Positions 1 through 10,024 of a DNA stretch of 64,000 bases are shown here, piece by piece; within the stretch, counting starts at the first letter, position 1; each line of letters begins with the position of its first letter. The translations under genes and the position numbers were made by a program. The notes beneath the pieces are model-generated. The model did no database searches. It had not been told where the DNA came from and saw nothing but the letters and a program-made list of their open reading frames with translations. The stretch is from Ralstonia sp. NFACC01 (lineage in GTDB: Bacteria > Pseudomonadota > Gammaproteobacteria > Burkholderiales > Burkholderiaceae): positions 620,001 to 684,000 of the forward strand of contig NZ_FOWV01000001.1 of assembly GCF_900115545.1 (NCBI RefSeq), in the 5' to 3' direction.

Positions 1-1
1 T

Positions 2-1012
2 GTCCGCCCGCTGCTGTTTTCGATGGATCCTGAAGACGCGCATCACTTCACGCTGAACCAACTCAAGCGGGCACACGCGATGGGGCTTTCGGGCTGCATT
101 GGCGGACGCGTAGCCCCGCAGCCGCGCACGGTGATGGGCGTGAGGTTTCCCAATCCAGTCGGGCTGGCTGCTGGCCTGGACAAGGATGGCGCGTATATCG
201 ATGCGCTCGGCGCGCTCGGCTTCGGCTTCATTGAAGTTGGCACGGTCACGCCGCGTGCGCAGCCGGGCAACCCGCGCCCGCGCATGTTCCGCTTGCCGGC
301 GGCCAACGCGCTCATCAATCGCATGGGTTTCAACAACGGCGGTGTCGATGCGTTTATCAATAACGTAAAGGCGTCAAAGTGGCGCGAGGCAGGCGGCGTG
401 CTCGGCTTGAACATCGGCAAGAACGCCGACACGCCCATCGAGCGCGCTGTCGACGATTACCTGCATTGCCTCGAGCGTGTGTATCCGCATGCGAGCTACG
501 TGACAGTCAACATTTCATCGCCGAACACGAAGAACCTGCGTCAACTGCAGGGCGCGAGCGAGCTGGACAGCCTGCTCGGTACGCTGCGCGATGCGCAGCA
601 GCGTCTGGCAGACCTGCATAAGCGCTACGTGCCGGTGGCATTGAAGATTGCGCCGGACCTGGATGACGACCAGATTGCCAACGTTGCCGACGCGCTGTTG
701 CGCCACAAGATGGATGGCGTGATTGCGACCAACACCACAATCAGTCGTGAGGCCGTCGCCGGCCTGGCGCATGCGGAAGAGGCGGGCGGACTGTCCGGCC
801 AGCCGGTGCGTGAAGGCTCGACGCGGGTGATTCGCGCATTGCATAGCTTGCTGGGCGATGCAGTGCCCATCATCGGCGTGGGCGGCATCCTCGCTGGCGA
901 GCACGCCCGCGAGAAGGTCGACGCTGGCGCGCAGTTGGTACAGCTCTATACGGGATTGATCTATCGCGGCCCGGCGCTTGTGGCGGAATGCGCTCGCGCA
1001 CTCGCGCGTTGA
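2..1012 (+). CDS. pyrD: Dihydroorotate dehydrogenase (quinone), 5' end cut by window
   Basis: Oxidises dihydroorotate to orotate in pyrimidine synthesis, passing electrons through FMN to the quinone pool at the inner membrane. The reading frame is open from base 2 (VRPLLFS before the first internal Met at base 23), so the true start lies left of the window and only a few residues are missing. Class 2 signatures are visible: the [13 protein letters not shown] glycine-rich stretch, [14 protein letters not shown] with the catalytic-loop serine region, KIAPDL, and the FMN phosphate site GVGGI near the C-terminus. The length of about 336 residues is normal for the family. It ends 9 bases before a convergent small membrane protein gene. 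Confidence 0.97.
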   Translation, partial: VRPLLFSMDPEDAHHFTLNQLKRAHAMGLSGCIGGRVAPQPRTVMGVRFPNPVGLAAGLDKDGAYIDALGALGFGFIEVGTVTPRAQPGNPRPRMFRLPAANALINRMGFNNGGVDAFINNVKASKWREAGGVLGLNIGKNADTPIERAVDDYLHCLERVYPHASYVTVNISSPNTKNLRQLQGASELDSLLGTLRDAQQRLADLHKRYVPVALKIAPDLDDDQIANVADALLRHKMDGVIATNTTISREAVAGLAHAEEAGGLSGQPVREGSTRVIRALHSLLGDAVPIIGVGGILAGEHAREKVDAGAQLVQLYTGLIYRGPALVAECARALAR

Positions 1013-1021
1013 CGGTCGTGC

Positions 1022-1261
1022 TTAGCGGCGAAGCAGGAAGATGATGATCGCGCTGGTGGCCACCACCGCGGCTGCCATGTCGTACGGGCCAGCGTAATCG
1101 GCCCACACCGTGGGATCGAGCTGCTGCACGAAGGCCGATTGCGCCCAGGGCAGGATCATGCGCGGAATCGCAAACAATAGGGCAGCCACGACCAGCAGCA
1201 CAATCAGTGCGGTCAGCGAAGGCTTGGAACGCCCCAAGATGCGAATAGATGAGTGGGGCAA
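1022..1261 (-). CDS. Small inner-membrane protein, unknown function
   Basis: A 79-residue protein read toward pyrD. It has two clear hydrophobic segments, about residues 15-37 (TALIVLLVVAALLFAIPRMI) and 60-77 (MAAAVVATSAIIIFLL), with a basic N-terminus (RILGRSK) and a dibasic C-terminal end. This predicts a two-pass inner-membrane protein with a short periplasmic loop containing QQLDPTVWADY. I recognise no named family. The hydrophobic pattern and tight fit behind pyrD support a real gene, but there is no catalytic motif and no operon partner. Confidence 0.6.
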   Translation of the reverse strand: MPHSSIRILGRSKPSLTALIVLLVVAALLFAIPRMILPWAQSAFVQQLDPTVWADYAGPYDMAAAVVATSAIIIFLLRR

Positions 1262-1563
1262 GGCCGTCCCCGAGTCAGAAGCGTTGGGCTAGCCGGGTGC
1301 TAGCCACTCAACGTTATTTTGCAATAAAGGTTTGTCAGGCATTTTCCTACAAAGTTCTGTCGGCTGCAGTCCTACTTTCGGCTATGTGCAGCACAGCAAG
1401 CACGACATGTTGCCAGCGCACCAAGGCGGCCGCCCGGCGCTGCACAATGTGCTTCATTCGGGGATGTGCATGCCTGGGCAACGTTCTTTCAGCCTTGCAG
1501 AATGCTTTACCAATATGGCTGTGCATCGTGATGCACTGCGGCAACGAATGCCCGTTTGAGGGG
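1262..1563. other. Gene-free stretch upstream of kup
   Basis: About 300 bases between the divergent small membrane gene and the kup promoter. Short open frames on both strands lack convincing starts, family signatures or membrane pattern. It is somewhat less GC-rich than its flanks around 1310-1390. I see no tRNA, riboswitch fold or repeat that I can support; it may hold regulatory sequence for kup. Confidence 0.4.
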
Positions 1564-1591
1564 TTGGCGTGATGGAGGCGGGGAGTACAAT
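1564..1591 (+). promoter_or_regulatory. Candidate sigma70 promoter of kup
   Basis: TTGGCG (1564-1569), a 16-base spacer and TACAAT (1586-1591), 63 bases before the kup start. Both hexamers are close to consensus. This is inferred from sequence only. Confidence 0.5.
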
Positions 1592-1654
1592 CCGCCCTCA
1601 TTGTGCAATGCACGATTTTTTGAGCGGCCAGCAATTCGGCCGATTTCCAAGTTC

Positions 1655-3556
1655 ATGAGTCAAGCTCTTACAGCAACAGGGTCGCCCCAGACCAACGTGA
1701 ACCTGCGCGCCATGGTGATTGGTGCCGTGGGTGTGGTGTTCGGAGACATCGGCACCAGCCCGCTGTATTCGCTCAAGGAGTGCTTCAGCCCCGAGCACGG
1801 CATTCCCTTTTCCAGCGGGGCGGTGCTCGGCATCATCTCCATGCTGTTTTGGGCGATGGTGATCGTGGTGTCGCTCAAGTACGTGCTGTTCGTCATGCGT
1901 GCCGACAACAACGGCGAGGGCGGCATCCTCGCGCTGATGGCGCTGTCGCTGCGTACGGCCAATACCAATTCCAAGCGCATGTCGCTGCTGATGATGCTGG
2001 GCGTCTTCGGTGCGTGCATGTTCTACGGCGATGCGGTGATTACGCCGGCCATCTCGGTCCTCTCCGCCATGGAAGGACTTGAAATCGCCGCGCCCGCCTT
2101 GTCGCCGTTCGTATTGCCGATCACGCTCGTGATCCTGGCAGTGCTGTTCCTCATCCAGCGCAGCGGCACGTCGGTGGTCGGCAAGCTGTTCGGTCCGGTG
2201 ATGCTGCTGTGGTTTGCTGCGCTGGCCGCGCTGGGCATGATGAATCTGGTGAAGGCGCCGCAGATCCTCGGGGCCGTCAACCCGATGTATGCGATTTCGT
2301 TCCTGCACGACCATGCGCTGCAGGCGTTCATCGTGCTGGGTTCGGTGTTCCTGGTACTGACCGGTGCTGAAGCGCTGTACGCCGACATGGGCCACTTCGG
2401 CGCCCGCCCGATCCGCTGGGCGTGGTTCTTCATCGTGGCGCCGAGCCTGTTGCTGAACTACTTCGGCCAAGGCGCGATGCTTTTGACCGATCCGAGCACC
2501 ATCGAAAACCCGTTCTACCGTTCGGTGCCAGAAGCGCTGCAACTCCCCATGGTCGTGCTTGCTGCAGCGGCAACCGTCATTGCCTCGCAGGCTGTGATTT
2601 CGGGCGCGTTCTCGCTGACGAGCCAAGCAATTCAGCTTGGCTTTGTGCCGCGCATGCGCATTCGCTACACCTCGGAAGCCGAGATCGGCCAGATCTACGT
2701 GCCGATGGTCAACTGGATGCTGCTGATCCTAGTGGTGGGCGTGGTGCTGGCGTTCAAAAAGTCCGACAACCTGGCCGCCGCCTACGGCATTGCCGTGACC
2801 ACAACGATGGTCATCACGACAGTGCTGGCGGCAGTGGTGATGCGCTCAGTCTGGCGTTGGCATCCGGTGCTGGTGACGCTTGTCAGCCTGTGTTTCCTGG
2901 TGGTCGACATGGCGTTCTTCTCGGCCAACCTCTTGAAGATCCGCGATGGCGGTTGGTTCCCGCTGACGCTGGGCGCCGGTGTGTTCTTCCTGCTGATGAC
3001 CTGGTACAAGGGCAAGAAACTTCTGCGCGCTCGCAGCCTGGAGGACGGCATCCCGCTCGAGCCGTTCCTGGCCGGATTGCTGGCGCATCCGCCGCATCGT
3101 GTCGAGGGCACGGCCGTTTTCCTCACCGGCAATACAGAGTTCGTGCCGGTGTCGTTGCTGCATAACCTGAAGCACAACCGCGTGCTCCACGAGCGCGTGA
3201 TCTTCATCAGCTTCGTCACGCGCGATATTCCCTACGTGGACGACAAGCGCCGCGTGTCCGTGCGCGACTTGGGCAGCGGCATCTACATCGTCAAGGCGGA
3301 GTACGGCTTCAAGGAAACGCCGGACGTGTACCGTGTGCTCGAACTGGGTCAACCGCAGATTGGCACGCGCTGCGAGCTGATGGATACGTCGTTCTTTATT
3401 GCGCGTGAATCGGTGGTGCCGTCCAAGCTGCCGGGCATGTCGATGTGGCGCGAGCGTCTGTTTGCGTGGATGCATCAGAACGGCGCCAAGCCGTCGGACT
3501 TCTTCCACATCCCTGCAAACCGCGTGGTGGAGTTGGGCACGAAGGTCGAGATCTGA
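1655..3556 (+). CDS. kup: Kup/Trk-type potassium uptake permease
   Basis: Low-affinity K+:H+ symporter in the inner membrane. The N-terminal signature [34 protein letters not shown] and [16 protein letters not shown] are diagnostic of the KUP family. About 12 hydrophobic segments span residues 20-440 and are followed by a soluble C-terminal domain ([18 protein letters not shown]). The protein is 633 residues, as usual for the family. An in-frame upstream start at 1556 exists, but it would add a non-family leader and lies upstream of the predicted transcription start. I therefore use ATG 1655, where the family homology begins (MSQALTATG). A strong terminator follows at once, so the gene is probably monocistronic. 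Confidence 0.96.
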   Translation: MSQALTATGSPQTNVNLRAMVIGAVGVVFGDIGTSPLYSLKECFSPEHGIPFSSGAVLGIISMLFWAMVIVVSLKYVLFVMRADNNGEGGILALMALSLRTANTNSKRMSLLMMLGVFGACMFYGDAVITPAISVLSAMEGLEIAAPALSPFVLPITLVILAVLFLIQRSGTSVVGKLFGPVMLLWFAALAALGMMNLVKAPQILGAVNPMYAISFLHDHALQAFIVLGSVFLVLTGAEALYADMGHFGARPIRWAWFFIVAPSLLLNYFGQGAMLLTDPSTIENPFYRSVPEALQLPMVVLAAAATVIASQAVISGAFSLTSQAIQLGFVPRMRIRYTSEAEIGQIYVPMVNWMLLILVVGVVLAFKKSDNLAAAYGIAVTTTMVITTVLAAVVMRSVWRWHPVLVTLVSLCFLVVDMAFFSANLLKIRDGGWFPLTLGAGVFFLLMTWYKGKKLLRARSLEDGIPLEPFLAGLLAHPPHRVEGTAVFLTGNTEFVPVSLLHNLKHNRVLHERVIFISFVTRDIPYVDDKRRVSVRDLGSGIYIVKAEYGFKETPDVYRVLELGQPQIGTRCELMDTSFFIARESVVPSKLPGMSMWRERLFAWMHQNGAKPSDFFHIPANRVVELGTKVEI

Positions 3557-3579
3557 CCGATCGTATCGCTGCATAACAG

Positions 3580-3614
3580 ACGGCCCGTGCGAGAGAGACG
3601 CACGGGCCGTTTTG
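3580..3614 (+). terminator. Rho-independent terminator after kup
   Basis: Perfect 11-bp stem (ACGGCCCGTGC with GCACGGGCCGT), a 9-base loop and then a TTTTG tract. It lies between the convergent kup and the charged repeat protein. Confidence 0.85.
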
Positions 3615-3638
3615 TTTGGATGTCAGGCGATGTCCGGG

Positions 3639-4097
3639 TTAGATCTTCGAGGCATCGCGGTCGCGTTTGTGCACTTCGTGGTTGCGGGCGTGTATGTCGT
3701 GGTTGCGATCCTTGACGTCGGCGTGCAGGTCCTTGCGGTCCTGGTGCAAGTCACGGCGGTCGGCGTTGACCTGATGCTGATCTTGAGCGCGTTGCTTGCT
3801 CCAGTATTCGGCACCCTTGACGTTGCCATTTGCCAGATCGCGGTTTTCGCGGCGTTGCGCGGTATTGCGCTCGGCGCGTTCGTCAGCCAGGGCAGCCTTG
3901 TCTTTGCCGATATCGGCGCGGTCGTGGCGAATGTCGCGGTTATCGTGACGGATGTCACGGTTGTCCTGATGAATCTTCTGATTGTCTTGCTGGACTTGCG
4001 TAACAGGCGACACAGGAGCGGGCGGCGTGGTCTGTGCGAAAGCGGCGGTACCGGCAACAGCAAGCAGGGCAGCGATCAGGGTGTGGCTCGTCTTCAT
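3639..4097 (-). CDS. Periplasmic highly charged Asp/His/Arg repeat protein
   Basis: 152 residues with a clean Sec signal peptide (MKTSHTLIAALLAVAGTAAFA, cleavage before QTTPP). The mature part is almost entirely degenerate 7-residue repeats of the type RDIRHDN, DLHQDRK and DLHADVK. It has very high Asp, His, Arg, Lys and Asn content and no predicted hydrophobic core. A central piece (GNVKGAEYWSKQRAQDQHQ) breaks the repeats. Small secreted proteins like this occur in Ralstonia and Burkholderia without assigned function; metal binding or an extended helical rod is only a guess. RBS-like GGAGAAAC precedes the start on the minus strand. It sits alone between two terminators. Confidence 0.8.
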   Translation of the reverse strand: MKTSHTLIAALLAVAGTAAFAQTTPPAPVSPVTQVQQDNQKIHQDNRDIRHDNRDIRHDRADIGKDKAALADERAERNTAQRRENRDLANGNVKGAEYWSKQRAQDQHQVNADRRDLHQDRKDLHADVKDRNHDIHARNHEVHKRDRDASKI

Positions 4098-4231
4098 GGA
4101 GTTTCTCCTCGTGGGTGCCAGGCGGTGTGTGCCTGTGTCTCCATAACGGGCGGAAAAGACGTGGCGCCGACGCGCGAGTGTTAGAAAATATCCATGCGCG
4201 TAAGGATGTGTAACGGGCGCGCCCAGCCATG

Positions 4232-4265
4232 AAAAAACCCGCCGAGTCTGAAAACCGGGCGGGTT
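4232..4265 (-). terminator. Rho-independent terminator after tex
   Basis: On the minus strand AACCCGCC and GGCGGGTT form a stem with a 14-base loop, followed by a run of T. It lies 20 bases beyond the tex stop. Confidence 0.75.
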
Positions 4266-4284
4266 CCGCTAAACAGAATCTGCG

Positions 4285-6618
4285 TTAGCGCTTGAGCTTG
4301 GCGAAGGCTTCCGCCATGGCGCCGGACGGTTCCGGCGCGCGACGCTGCTGGCCGCCGTGGCGATTGCCGCCACTACTCGGGCGATCGCCGCCGCTGGTAC
4401 GCGCAGGCGCTTGGCCGGGCTCGTCGGATAAGCGCATGGTCAGACCGATACGGTTGCGCTTCACGTCCACTTCCATCACCTTGACCTTGACGATCTGGCC
4501 GGGCTTGACCACCTCGTGCGGGTCGCGCACGAACTTGGTCGACAGCGCCGACACGTGTACCAGTCCATCCTGATGCACGCCGATATCGATGAACGCGCCA
4601 AACGCTGCCACGTTCGTCACCACGCCTTCGAGCACCATGCCGGGCTGCAGATCCTTGATGTCTTCTACGCCGTCCTGGAATGTCGCCGTCTTGAACTCGG
4701 GGCGCGGGTCGCGGCCGGGCTTCTCCAGTTCCGAGAGGATGTCGACCACGGTCGGCAGGCCGAACTTCTCGTCGGTGAAGTCGCGCGCGGTCAGGCCGCG
4801 CAGCGCCTCGCAGTTGCCGAGCACGTCGCCGATGCCTTTCTTGATGCTGTCCAGGATGCGCTTGACCACCGGATACGCTTCCGGGTGCACCGAGGAGCGA
4901 TCGAGCGGATTGTCGCCATCATTGATGCGCAGGAAGCCGGCGGCCTGCTCGAACGTCTTGTCACCCAGGCGCGGTACTTTCTTGAGCGCGTCGCGGTTGG
5001 TGAATGCGCCGTTGGCATCACGATATTCGACGATGTTCTTGGCGAGGATCGAGTTCAGACCCGATACACGCGCCAGCAGCGGGGCAGAGGCCGTGTTCAC
5101 ATCCACGCCGACCGCGTTGACGCAATCCTCGACGATGGCGTCCAGCGCGCGGGCCAGTTCGCGCTGGTTCACGTCATGCTGATACTGGCCGACGCCGATC
5201 GACTTCGGGTCGATCTTCACAAGTTCGGCCAGCGGGTCTTGCAGGCGACGCGCGATCGACACCGCGCCACGCAGCGACACATCCAGCTCCGGGAATTCCT
5301 TGGCCGCCAGTTCCGACGCTGAATACACCGACGCGCCGGCCTCGCTCACCACGATCTTGGTCAGCTTCAGCTCCGGAGCGTTACGCATGAGGTCTTGCAC
5401 CAGCTTGTCGGTCTCGCGGCTTGCTGTGCCGTTGCCGATGGAAACCAGTGCCACGCCGTGCTGCTTGGCCAGACGGGCCATCGTTGCGAGCGAACCGTTC
5501 CAGTCGCGGCGCGGTTCGTGCGGGTAGATCGTGGCGGTTTCGAGCAGCTTGCCGGTGTGGTCCACCACTGCGATCTTGCAGCCCGTGCGGATGCCCGGGT
5601 CGACGCCCATTACCGCCTTGGGGCCAGCCGGCGCGGCCAGCAGCAGGTCGTGCAGATTGCGACCGAAGATCTTGATGGCCTCGGCCTCAGCGGATTCGCG
5701 CAGTTGCGTGAGCAGTTCGGTTTCGATATGCGGCTGGACCTTTACGCGCCAGCACCAGCGGCACACGTCCGACAGCCACTTGTCCGCCGCGCGGCCTTTG
5801 TTTTCGATGCCGACATGGCGCGCGATCATGACTTCGCACGGGTGGGGGATTAACGCGTCCTGTTCTTCGCCCAACCCGAGCTTGACGAACAGCACGCCCG
5901 CGTTGCGGCCGCGGAACAGCGCCAGCGCGCGGTGCGACGGTACGTTGCGGATCGGCTCGCTGTATGCGTAGTAATCGCGGAATTTTTCTTCTTCGGCGCT
6001 TTCCTTGCCTTCGACCACCGTCGACGAAACCTGGCCCTGATTCCAAAGGTGGTCGCGCACCTTGCCCAGCAGCTCCGCCGTCTCGCCAAACTGCTCGGAG
6101 AGGATGTCGCGCGCGCCGTCCAGCGCGGCCTTCACGTCCGGCACGCCGCCATCGGCAGTCGGATTGCCGTTGACGAACTTGGCGGCTTCGGTTTGAGGGT
6201 CGAGTGTCGGGTCGGCCAGCAGTGCCTGGGCCAGCGGCTCCAAGCCGCATTCGCGAGCGATCTGAGCGCGCGTGCGGCGCTTCGGCTTGTAGGGCAGGTA
6301 GAGATCTTCCAGCACCTGCTTGGTCTCGGCCGCCTCGATGGCGGTACGCAGGGCATCGGTCAGCTTGCCTTGCTCTTCAATGGAAGCCAGGATGGCCGCG
6401 CGGCGGTCTTCCAGTTCGCGCAGGTACAGCAGGCGTTCTTCCAGGTTGCGCAGTTGCGTGTCGTCCAGGTTGTCCGTCACCTCCTTGCGGTAACGCGCAA
6501 TAAAGGGCACGGTGGCGCCTTCGTCCAGCAGTTGCACGGCGGCGGCAACCTGCTGCGGCCTGACCGCCAGTTCAGTGGCGATGCGGGAGACGATCTTCTG
6601 CAACACGGAATCAGTCAT
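4285..6618 (-). CDS. tex: Tex-type S1 RNA-binding transcription accessory protein
   Basis: Conserved cytoplasmic nucleic-acid-binding protein linked to transcription and RNA handling. The domain order matches Tex: an N-terminal helical region ([20 protein letters not shown]), a YqgF/RuvC-like domain with GVDPGIRTG near residue 338, a helix-hairpin-helix region around 500-560 ([14 protein letters not shown]), and an S1 domain around 655-725 ([21 protein letters not shown]). A low-complexity Gly/Arg/Ser tail follows. Start MTDSVLQ at 6618 is chosen over an upstream Met at 6651 because family homology begins there. The length is then 777 residues, as expected. It is divergent from the secreted coiled-coil gene. 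Confidence 0.95.
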   Translation of the reverse strand: MTDSVLQKIVSRIATELAVRPQQVAAAVQLLDEGATVPFIARYRKEVTDNLDDTQLRNLEERLLYLRELEDRRAAILASIEEQGKLTDALRTAIEAAETKQVLEDLYLPYKPKRRTRAQIARECGLEPLAQALLADPTLDPQTEAAKFVNGNPTADGGVPDVKAALDGARDILSEQFGETAELLGKVRDHLWNQGQVSSTVVEGKESAEEEKFRDYYAYSEPIRNVPSHRALALFRGRNAGVLFVKLGLGEEQDALIPHPCEVMIARHVGIENKGRAADKWLSDVCRWCWRVKVQPHIETELLTQLRESAEAEAIKIFGRNLHDLLLAAPAGPKAVMGVDPGIRTGCKIAVVDHTGKLLETATIYPHEPRRDWNGSLATMARLAKQHGVALVSIGNGTASRETDKLVQDLMRNAPELKLTKIVVSEAGASVYSASELAAKEFPELDVSLRGAVSIARRLQDPLAELVKIDPKSIGVGQYQHDVNQRELARALDAIVEDCVNAVGVDVNTASAPLLARVSGLNSILAKNIVEYRDANGAFTNRDALKKVPRLGDKTFEQAAGFLRINDGDNPLDRSSVHPEAYPVVKRILDSIKKGIGDVLGNCEALRGLTARDFTDEKFGLPTVVDILSELEKPGRDPRPEFKTATFQDGVEDIKDLQPGMVLEGVVTNVAAFGAFIDIGVHQDGLVHVSALSTKFVRDPHEVVKPGQIVKVKVMEVDVKRNRIGLTMRLSDEPGQAPARTSGGDRPSSGGNRHGGQQRRAPEPSGAMAEAFAKLKR

Positions 6619-6724
6619 TGCTTCCAGAGAGTGCGATGGAAAGCCGCGCATTTTGCCACAACGCGAACCCTGTTCCTGAGCGTAAATCCGTGGCCGCGCG
6701 GCGTTTGCCGCACAGGCGCGGTGA

Positions 6725-6730
6725 TAAAAT
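6725..6730 (+). promoter_or_regulatory. Candidate -10 box overlapping the start of the coiled-coil gene
   Basis: TAAAAT ends inside the first possible start codon. A transcript from it would begin near 6737-6738, at the second ATG, which would be a leaderless message. No good -35 is seen at 16-18 bases. Confidence 0.35.
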
Positions 6731-7493
6731 GCGCGTTATGCCTACGCTCCTGTTTTCTGCCCGTCGCCGCGCTGCTGCGCGCCGCGCCTCCCAGCTGGTT
6801 CTGCCGGCGTCCGTGCTCAGTGTTGCGCTGCTTGCCACGCCTGCATGGAGCCAGTCCCAGCCGGTCGCTGCGCCGGCTGCCGCTGTGCCCGCCACCCCGC
6901 CCGACTTTGGCGCCGAGCACGATCGCATCAACAACGCCAAAGCGTGGGCTGAATACCGGTACGCCGAGGCCGAACGCGCTTGCTACGACAAATTCCTCGT
7001 CACGCGCTGCATCGACAAGGCCAAGGATGTGCGCCGCACGGAACTGCACACCATCCGCGAGCGCGAGCTTGCGCTGGACGAAGCCGAGCGTGCCGACCGC
7101 GCTGCCCGCCGCGACCAGGAACGCGCCATCCGCGAGGCTCAGTACAACGCCGAACGCCCCCAGCGTGAAGCCGCCGAGCAGAAGAACCGCACCGATTTCT
7201 CGAACAAGCAGGAGCAGCAGCGCCTGAATGAAGCGCAGCGCCAGGCCGAAGCGCCGCAGCGTACCGCCAACGCGCAGGCCGCGGCCAAGAAGCAGGCGGA
7301 TTACGACGCCAAGCTGAAGGCCGCGCAGGAGCAGGGCGCTGCAAACGCCGCCAAGCGTGCCGAAAGCGCGAAGCAGTTCCAGGAAAAGCAGCAAGACGCC
7401 GTGAAGCGCCAGAAAGAACTGGAAGAGCGCCGCGAACAAACCAAGCGCCGCAACGAGCAAAACCAGAACAACACCAGTCCGCTGGGGTTCTAA
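6729..7493 (+). CDS. Secreted Ala/Glu/Gln-rich coiled-coil protein
   Basis: A signal peptide (basic n-region [10 protein letters not shown], hydrophobic core [17 protein letters not shown], cleavage after AWS) precedes about 210 residues of strongly charged helix. That part is rich in Ala, Glu, Gln, Arg and Lys and should form a coiled coil. A pair of Cys ([11 protein letters not shown]) near residue 85-95 could form a periplasmic disulfide. It has no enzyme motif and I do not recognise a named family; it is presumably periplasmic. The start is uncertain. ATG 6729 (MRVMPTLL) has only a weak GGTG upstream, and ATG 6738 sits where transcription from the TAAAAT box (6725-6730) would begin. The next gene is ydcH-like, 35 bases downstream. 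Confidence 0.8.
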   Translation: MRVMPTLLFSARRRAAARRASQLVLPASVLSVALLATPAWSQSQPVAAPAAAVPATPPDFGAEHDRINNAKAWAEYRYAEAERACYDKFLVTRCIDKAKDVRRTELHTIRERELALDEAERADRAARRDQERAIREAQYNAERPQREAAEQKNRTDFSNKQEQQRLNEAQRQAEAPQRTANAQAAAKKQADYDAKLKAAQEQGAANAAKRAESAKQFQEKQQDAVKRQKELEERREQTKRRNEQNQNNTSPLGF

Positions 7494-7528
7494 ACTTCAG
7501 CCAAGGCCGGGTTTCCGGGAGGAAAGCG

Positions 7529-7732
7529 ATGGACAGCGATCTGAATACGATCTCGCGTCGCATCATTGAGTTGCAGATCGAGCACCGCGATCTCGATTTT
7601 CTGATCGACCGGCTGGCGGCTACAGCCGATCACGACGAGTTGCAGCTGCGCCGTCTCAAGAAACGTCGCCTGAAACTCAAGGACACCATCACCCTGCTAC
7701 AGTTGCAGCTTGAGCCGGACGTGCCGGCCTAG
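7529..7732 (+). CDS. YdcH family (DUF465) small protein
   Basis: 67 residues, all helical and charged. It has the family pattern: a short N-terminal helix (ISRRIIELQIEHRDLDFLIDRL) and then the basic core LQLRRLKKRRLKLKDTITLLQ. YdcH/DUF465 proteins are small cytoplasmic helical-hairpin proteins without a firmly assigned role. A strong RBS (GGAGGAAAG, 7518-7526) fixes the start. It lies 35 bases after the coiled-coil gene and 48 bases before the helicase, so it may share a transcript with either. The hairpin before the helicase start could terminate or attenuate that transcript. Confidence 0.85.
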   Translation: MDSDLNTISRRIIELQIEHRDLDFLIDRLAATADHDELQLRRLKKRRLKLKDTITLLQLQLEPDVPA

Positions 7733-7766
7733 CGCCTGCCCAAAGTTGGTTCGATTTTCATTCCGA

Positions 7767-7790
7767 GAGGCCGCAATCACGTGCGGCCTC
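7767..7790 (+). promoter_or_regulatory. Perfect hairpin covering the helicase RBS region and start codon
   Basis: GAGGCCGCA (7767-7775) pairs with TGCGGCCTC (7782-7790) around a 6-base loop. The left arm overlaps the GAGAGG ribosome site and the right arm begins inside the GTG start at 7781. It could restrict translation, or terminate the upstream transcript (no T tract follows). Confidence 0.5.
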
Positions 7791-9958
7791 CGTCATTTGA
7801 CTCCACGGATTCCGCGTTGACTTCGCTTTCCCCGCTGGCCGAGCCGTCGGCTGATTCCGACGCCGATACCAGCGACGCTTCGGCTCCCGCCGCCTCGCTA
7901 CCTGCCGATGCCCATCATGTTGAACTGGCGACGCTCTTTGCCGATGACGGCACGCTGGCCAAGGGTATCGATGGCTACCGGCCCCGCAGTGCGCAGCTGA
8001 CGATGGCGCAGGCCGTTGCCAACGCCATCGAAGCCGCCGATTCGATCATCGTCGAGGCCGGTACGGGCACGGGCAAAACGTACGCCTACCTTGTTCCCGC
8101 GATGCTGTGGGGTGGCAAGGTGATCGTCTCCACCGGGACGAAGAACCTGCAGGACCAGCTCTTCCTGCGCGACATCCCGACGGTGCGCAAGGCGCTGAAT
8201 GCGCCGGTGTCGGTGGCGCTGCTCAAGGGGCGCGCCAACTACGTCTGCCATTACCACGTGGAGCGCACGTCGCAGAACGGGCGCCTTTCTTCGCGCCAGG
8301 ACGCCGCGTGGCTGCGCCAGATCAACCTCTTCCTGAAGACAACGAAAACCGGCGACAAGGCCGAACTTGCCAGCGTGCCCGAGAACGCGCCGGTGTGGAA
8401 CCTCGTCACGTCCACGCGCGACAATTGCCTGGGTTCGGACTGTGCGTATTACAAAGACTGCTTCGTCATGCGCGCCCGCAAGGAGGCGCAGCAGGCCGAC
8501 GTGGTCGTGGTGAACCATCACCTGTTCTTCGCAGACGTGATGTTGAAGGACACCGGCATGGCTGAACTGCTGCCTGCCGCCAACACGATCATCTTCGACG
8601 AAGCCCACCAGCTGCCCGAAACCGCCACGTTGTTCTTTGGCGAGACCATCTCGACGAACCAGATTCTCGAGCTTGCGCGTGACAGCGTGGCCGAAGGCCT
8701 TTCGCATGCCCGCGATGCGGTGGATTGGGTTGCGATTGCCGCGCCGCTGGAGCGTGCTGCGCGTGATCTGCGCCTGGTCTTCCGCCAGGACGGTTCTCGC
8801 CTGTCTATCAAGCAGATCGACAATGATGCGGCACTCGCCAAGCCGTTCTACGAGGTGTTGTCGAAGCTGGAGCAGGCACTTTCCGACTTTACCGGCGCGC
8901 TGGAAGCCCAGGCTGAGCGCGCCGAAACCATCGAGCAATGTCATCGCCGCGCCGTGGCGCTGTGTGAAAAACTTGAGGCGTGGGTCGATCCAAAACCGCC
9001 CAAGGCGCCAAAGAAAGAAGGGGATGACGCGGGCGCGGACAGCGAAAGTGCGGCCCCCGTTGACGAGCATGTGCGCTGGGTCGAGGTATTCGCCAATTCC
9101 GTGCAGTTGCACCTGACACCGTTGTCGATCGCGCCGATTTTTTCGCGCCAACGTGCGGGCCAGCCGCGCGCGTGGGTCTTTACCTCGGCCACGCTTTCGG
9201 TGCGCGGCAACTTCACGCACTACGCTGCGCAGTTGGGCTTGGATCGTGATCGCTCCATGACGCTCGACAGCCCGTTCGACTACGCATCGCAAGGCTTGCT
9301 GTATGTGCCGCGTGATCTGCCGCAGCCGAGCGATCCGCGTTTTACCGATGCGGTGCTCGACGCCACCTTGCCGCTGATTGAAGCGGCGGGCGGCAAGACG
9401 TTCCTGCTGTGCACAACGCTGCGCGCCGTGAATCGCGCCGCCGAGCGGTTGGGAGATGAATTCGCCCAACGCGGCTGGGATTTCCCGCTGCTCGTGCAGG
9501 GCCAGGCCAGCCGTACGGAATTGCTGGACCGCTTCCGGGCGCTGGGCAACGCCGTGCTGATCGGCAGCCAGAGCTTCTGGGAGGGCGTGGATGTACGCGG
9601 CGAGGCGCTCTCGCTGGTCGTCATCGACAAGTTGCCGTTTGCCCCGCCCGATGATCCGGTGCTGAGCGCGCGCATGGAGGCGCTTGAAAAAAAGGGGCTG
9701 AGCCCGTTTGCCGTGCACCAACTGCCGCATGCAGTCATCACGCTCAAGCAAGGCGCAGGGCGATTGATTCGTTCGGAGACCGATCGCGGTGTGCTGATGA
9801 TCTGCGACCCGCGGCTCGTTGAGAAGAACTACGGTCGCCAGATCTGGCAGAGCCTGCCGCCGTTCAAGCGTACGCGCGAGGCCGAGACGGCTGCCGATTT
9901 TCTGCGTTCGCTGCGGCCAGATTCGGAAGAGGCGGCTGCCGGCGGGTCTGAAGACTGA
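7781..9958 (+). CDS. dinG: DinG/YoaA-type ATP-dependent Fe-S DNA helicase (XPD-like)
   Basis: Superfamily 2 5'-3' DNA helicase of the XPD/DinG class, acting on structured or damaged DNA. Walker A AGTGTGKT is at about residues 93-100, with Lys99. Four cysteines placed for a 4Fe-4S cluster are at Cys156, 216, 221 and 227 (YVCHYH; NCLGSDCAYYKDC). The DEAH box is at 273-276 (IIFDEAHQLPE), and motif VI is QGAGRLIRSETD near the C-terminus. The length is 725 residues. An acidic disordered N-terminus of about 45 residues precedes the helicase core. The start is taken as GTG 7781, because no ATG occurs before the core; the RBS GAGAGG lies in a hairpin. DinG and YoaA cannot be separated by eye. Confidence 0.9.
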   Translation: MRPPSFDSTDSALTSLSPLAEPSADSDADTSDASAPAASLPADAHHVELATLFADDGTLAKGIDGYRPRSAQLTMAQAVANAIEAADSIIVEAGTGTGKTYAYLVPAMLWGGKVIVSTGTKNLQDQLFLRDIPTVRKALNAPVSVALLKGRANYVCHYHVERTSQNGRLSSRQDAAWLRQINLFLKTTKTGDKAELASVPENAPVWNLVTSTRDNCLGSDCAYYKDCFVMRARKEAQQADVVVVNHHLFFADVMLKDTGMAELLPAANTIIFDEAHQLPETATLFFGETISTNQILELARDSVAEGLSHARDAVDWVAIAAPLERAARDLRLVFRQDGSRLSIKQIDNDAALAKPFYEVLSKLEQALSDFTGALEAQAERAETIEQCHRRAVALCEKLEAWVDPKPPKAPKKEGDDAGADSESAAPVDEHVRWVEVFANSVQLHLTPLSIAPIFSRQRAGQPRAWVFTSATLSVRGNFTHYAAQLGLDRDRSMTLDSPFDYASQGLLYVPRDLPQPSDPRFTDAVLDATLPLIEAAGGKTFLLCTTLRAVNRAAERLGDEFAQRGWDFPLLVQGQASRTELLDRFRALGNAVLIGSQSFWEGVDVRGEALSLVVIDKLPFAPPDDPVLSARMEALEKKGLSPFAVHQLPHAVITLKQGAGRLIRSETDRGVLMICDPRLVEKNYGRQIWQSLPPFKRTREAETAADFLRSLRPDSEEAAAGGSED

Positions 9959-9973
9959 TCTGCGTGCACAAAC

Positions 9974-10003
9974 AAAAAGCCCGGCCAATCGACCGGGCTT
10001 TTT
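9974..10003. terminator. Bidirectional terminator between dinG and bamD
   Basis: AAAAAGCCCGG and CCGGGCTTTTT form an 11-bp symmetric stem with an 8-base loop. The A and T runs on each side serve both converging genes. Confidence 0.9.
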
Positions 10004-10024
10004 GCTGTGCTGTTCAAGCCTTGC

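Noticed and set aside
1249-1572. Cys-rich small frames upstream of kup
   Set aside because: Two overlapping plus-strand frames and one minus-strand frame compete, with no ribosome site or conserved pattern; probably non-coding.
1598-2626. Long open frames antisense to kup
   Set aside because: They are shadows of a high-GC gene: His/Arg/Gln-rich, without membrane pattern, family motif or ribosome site. Kup on the plus strand is certain.
7898-9988. 696-codon open frame antisense to dinG
   Set aside because: Composition is Arg/Gln/His-rich with no motif, while the plus strand carries all DinG motifs.
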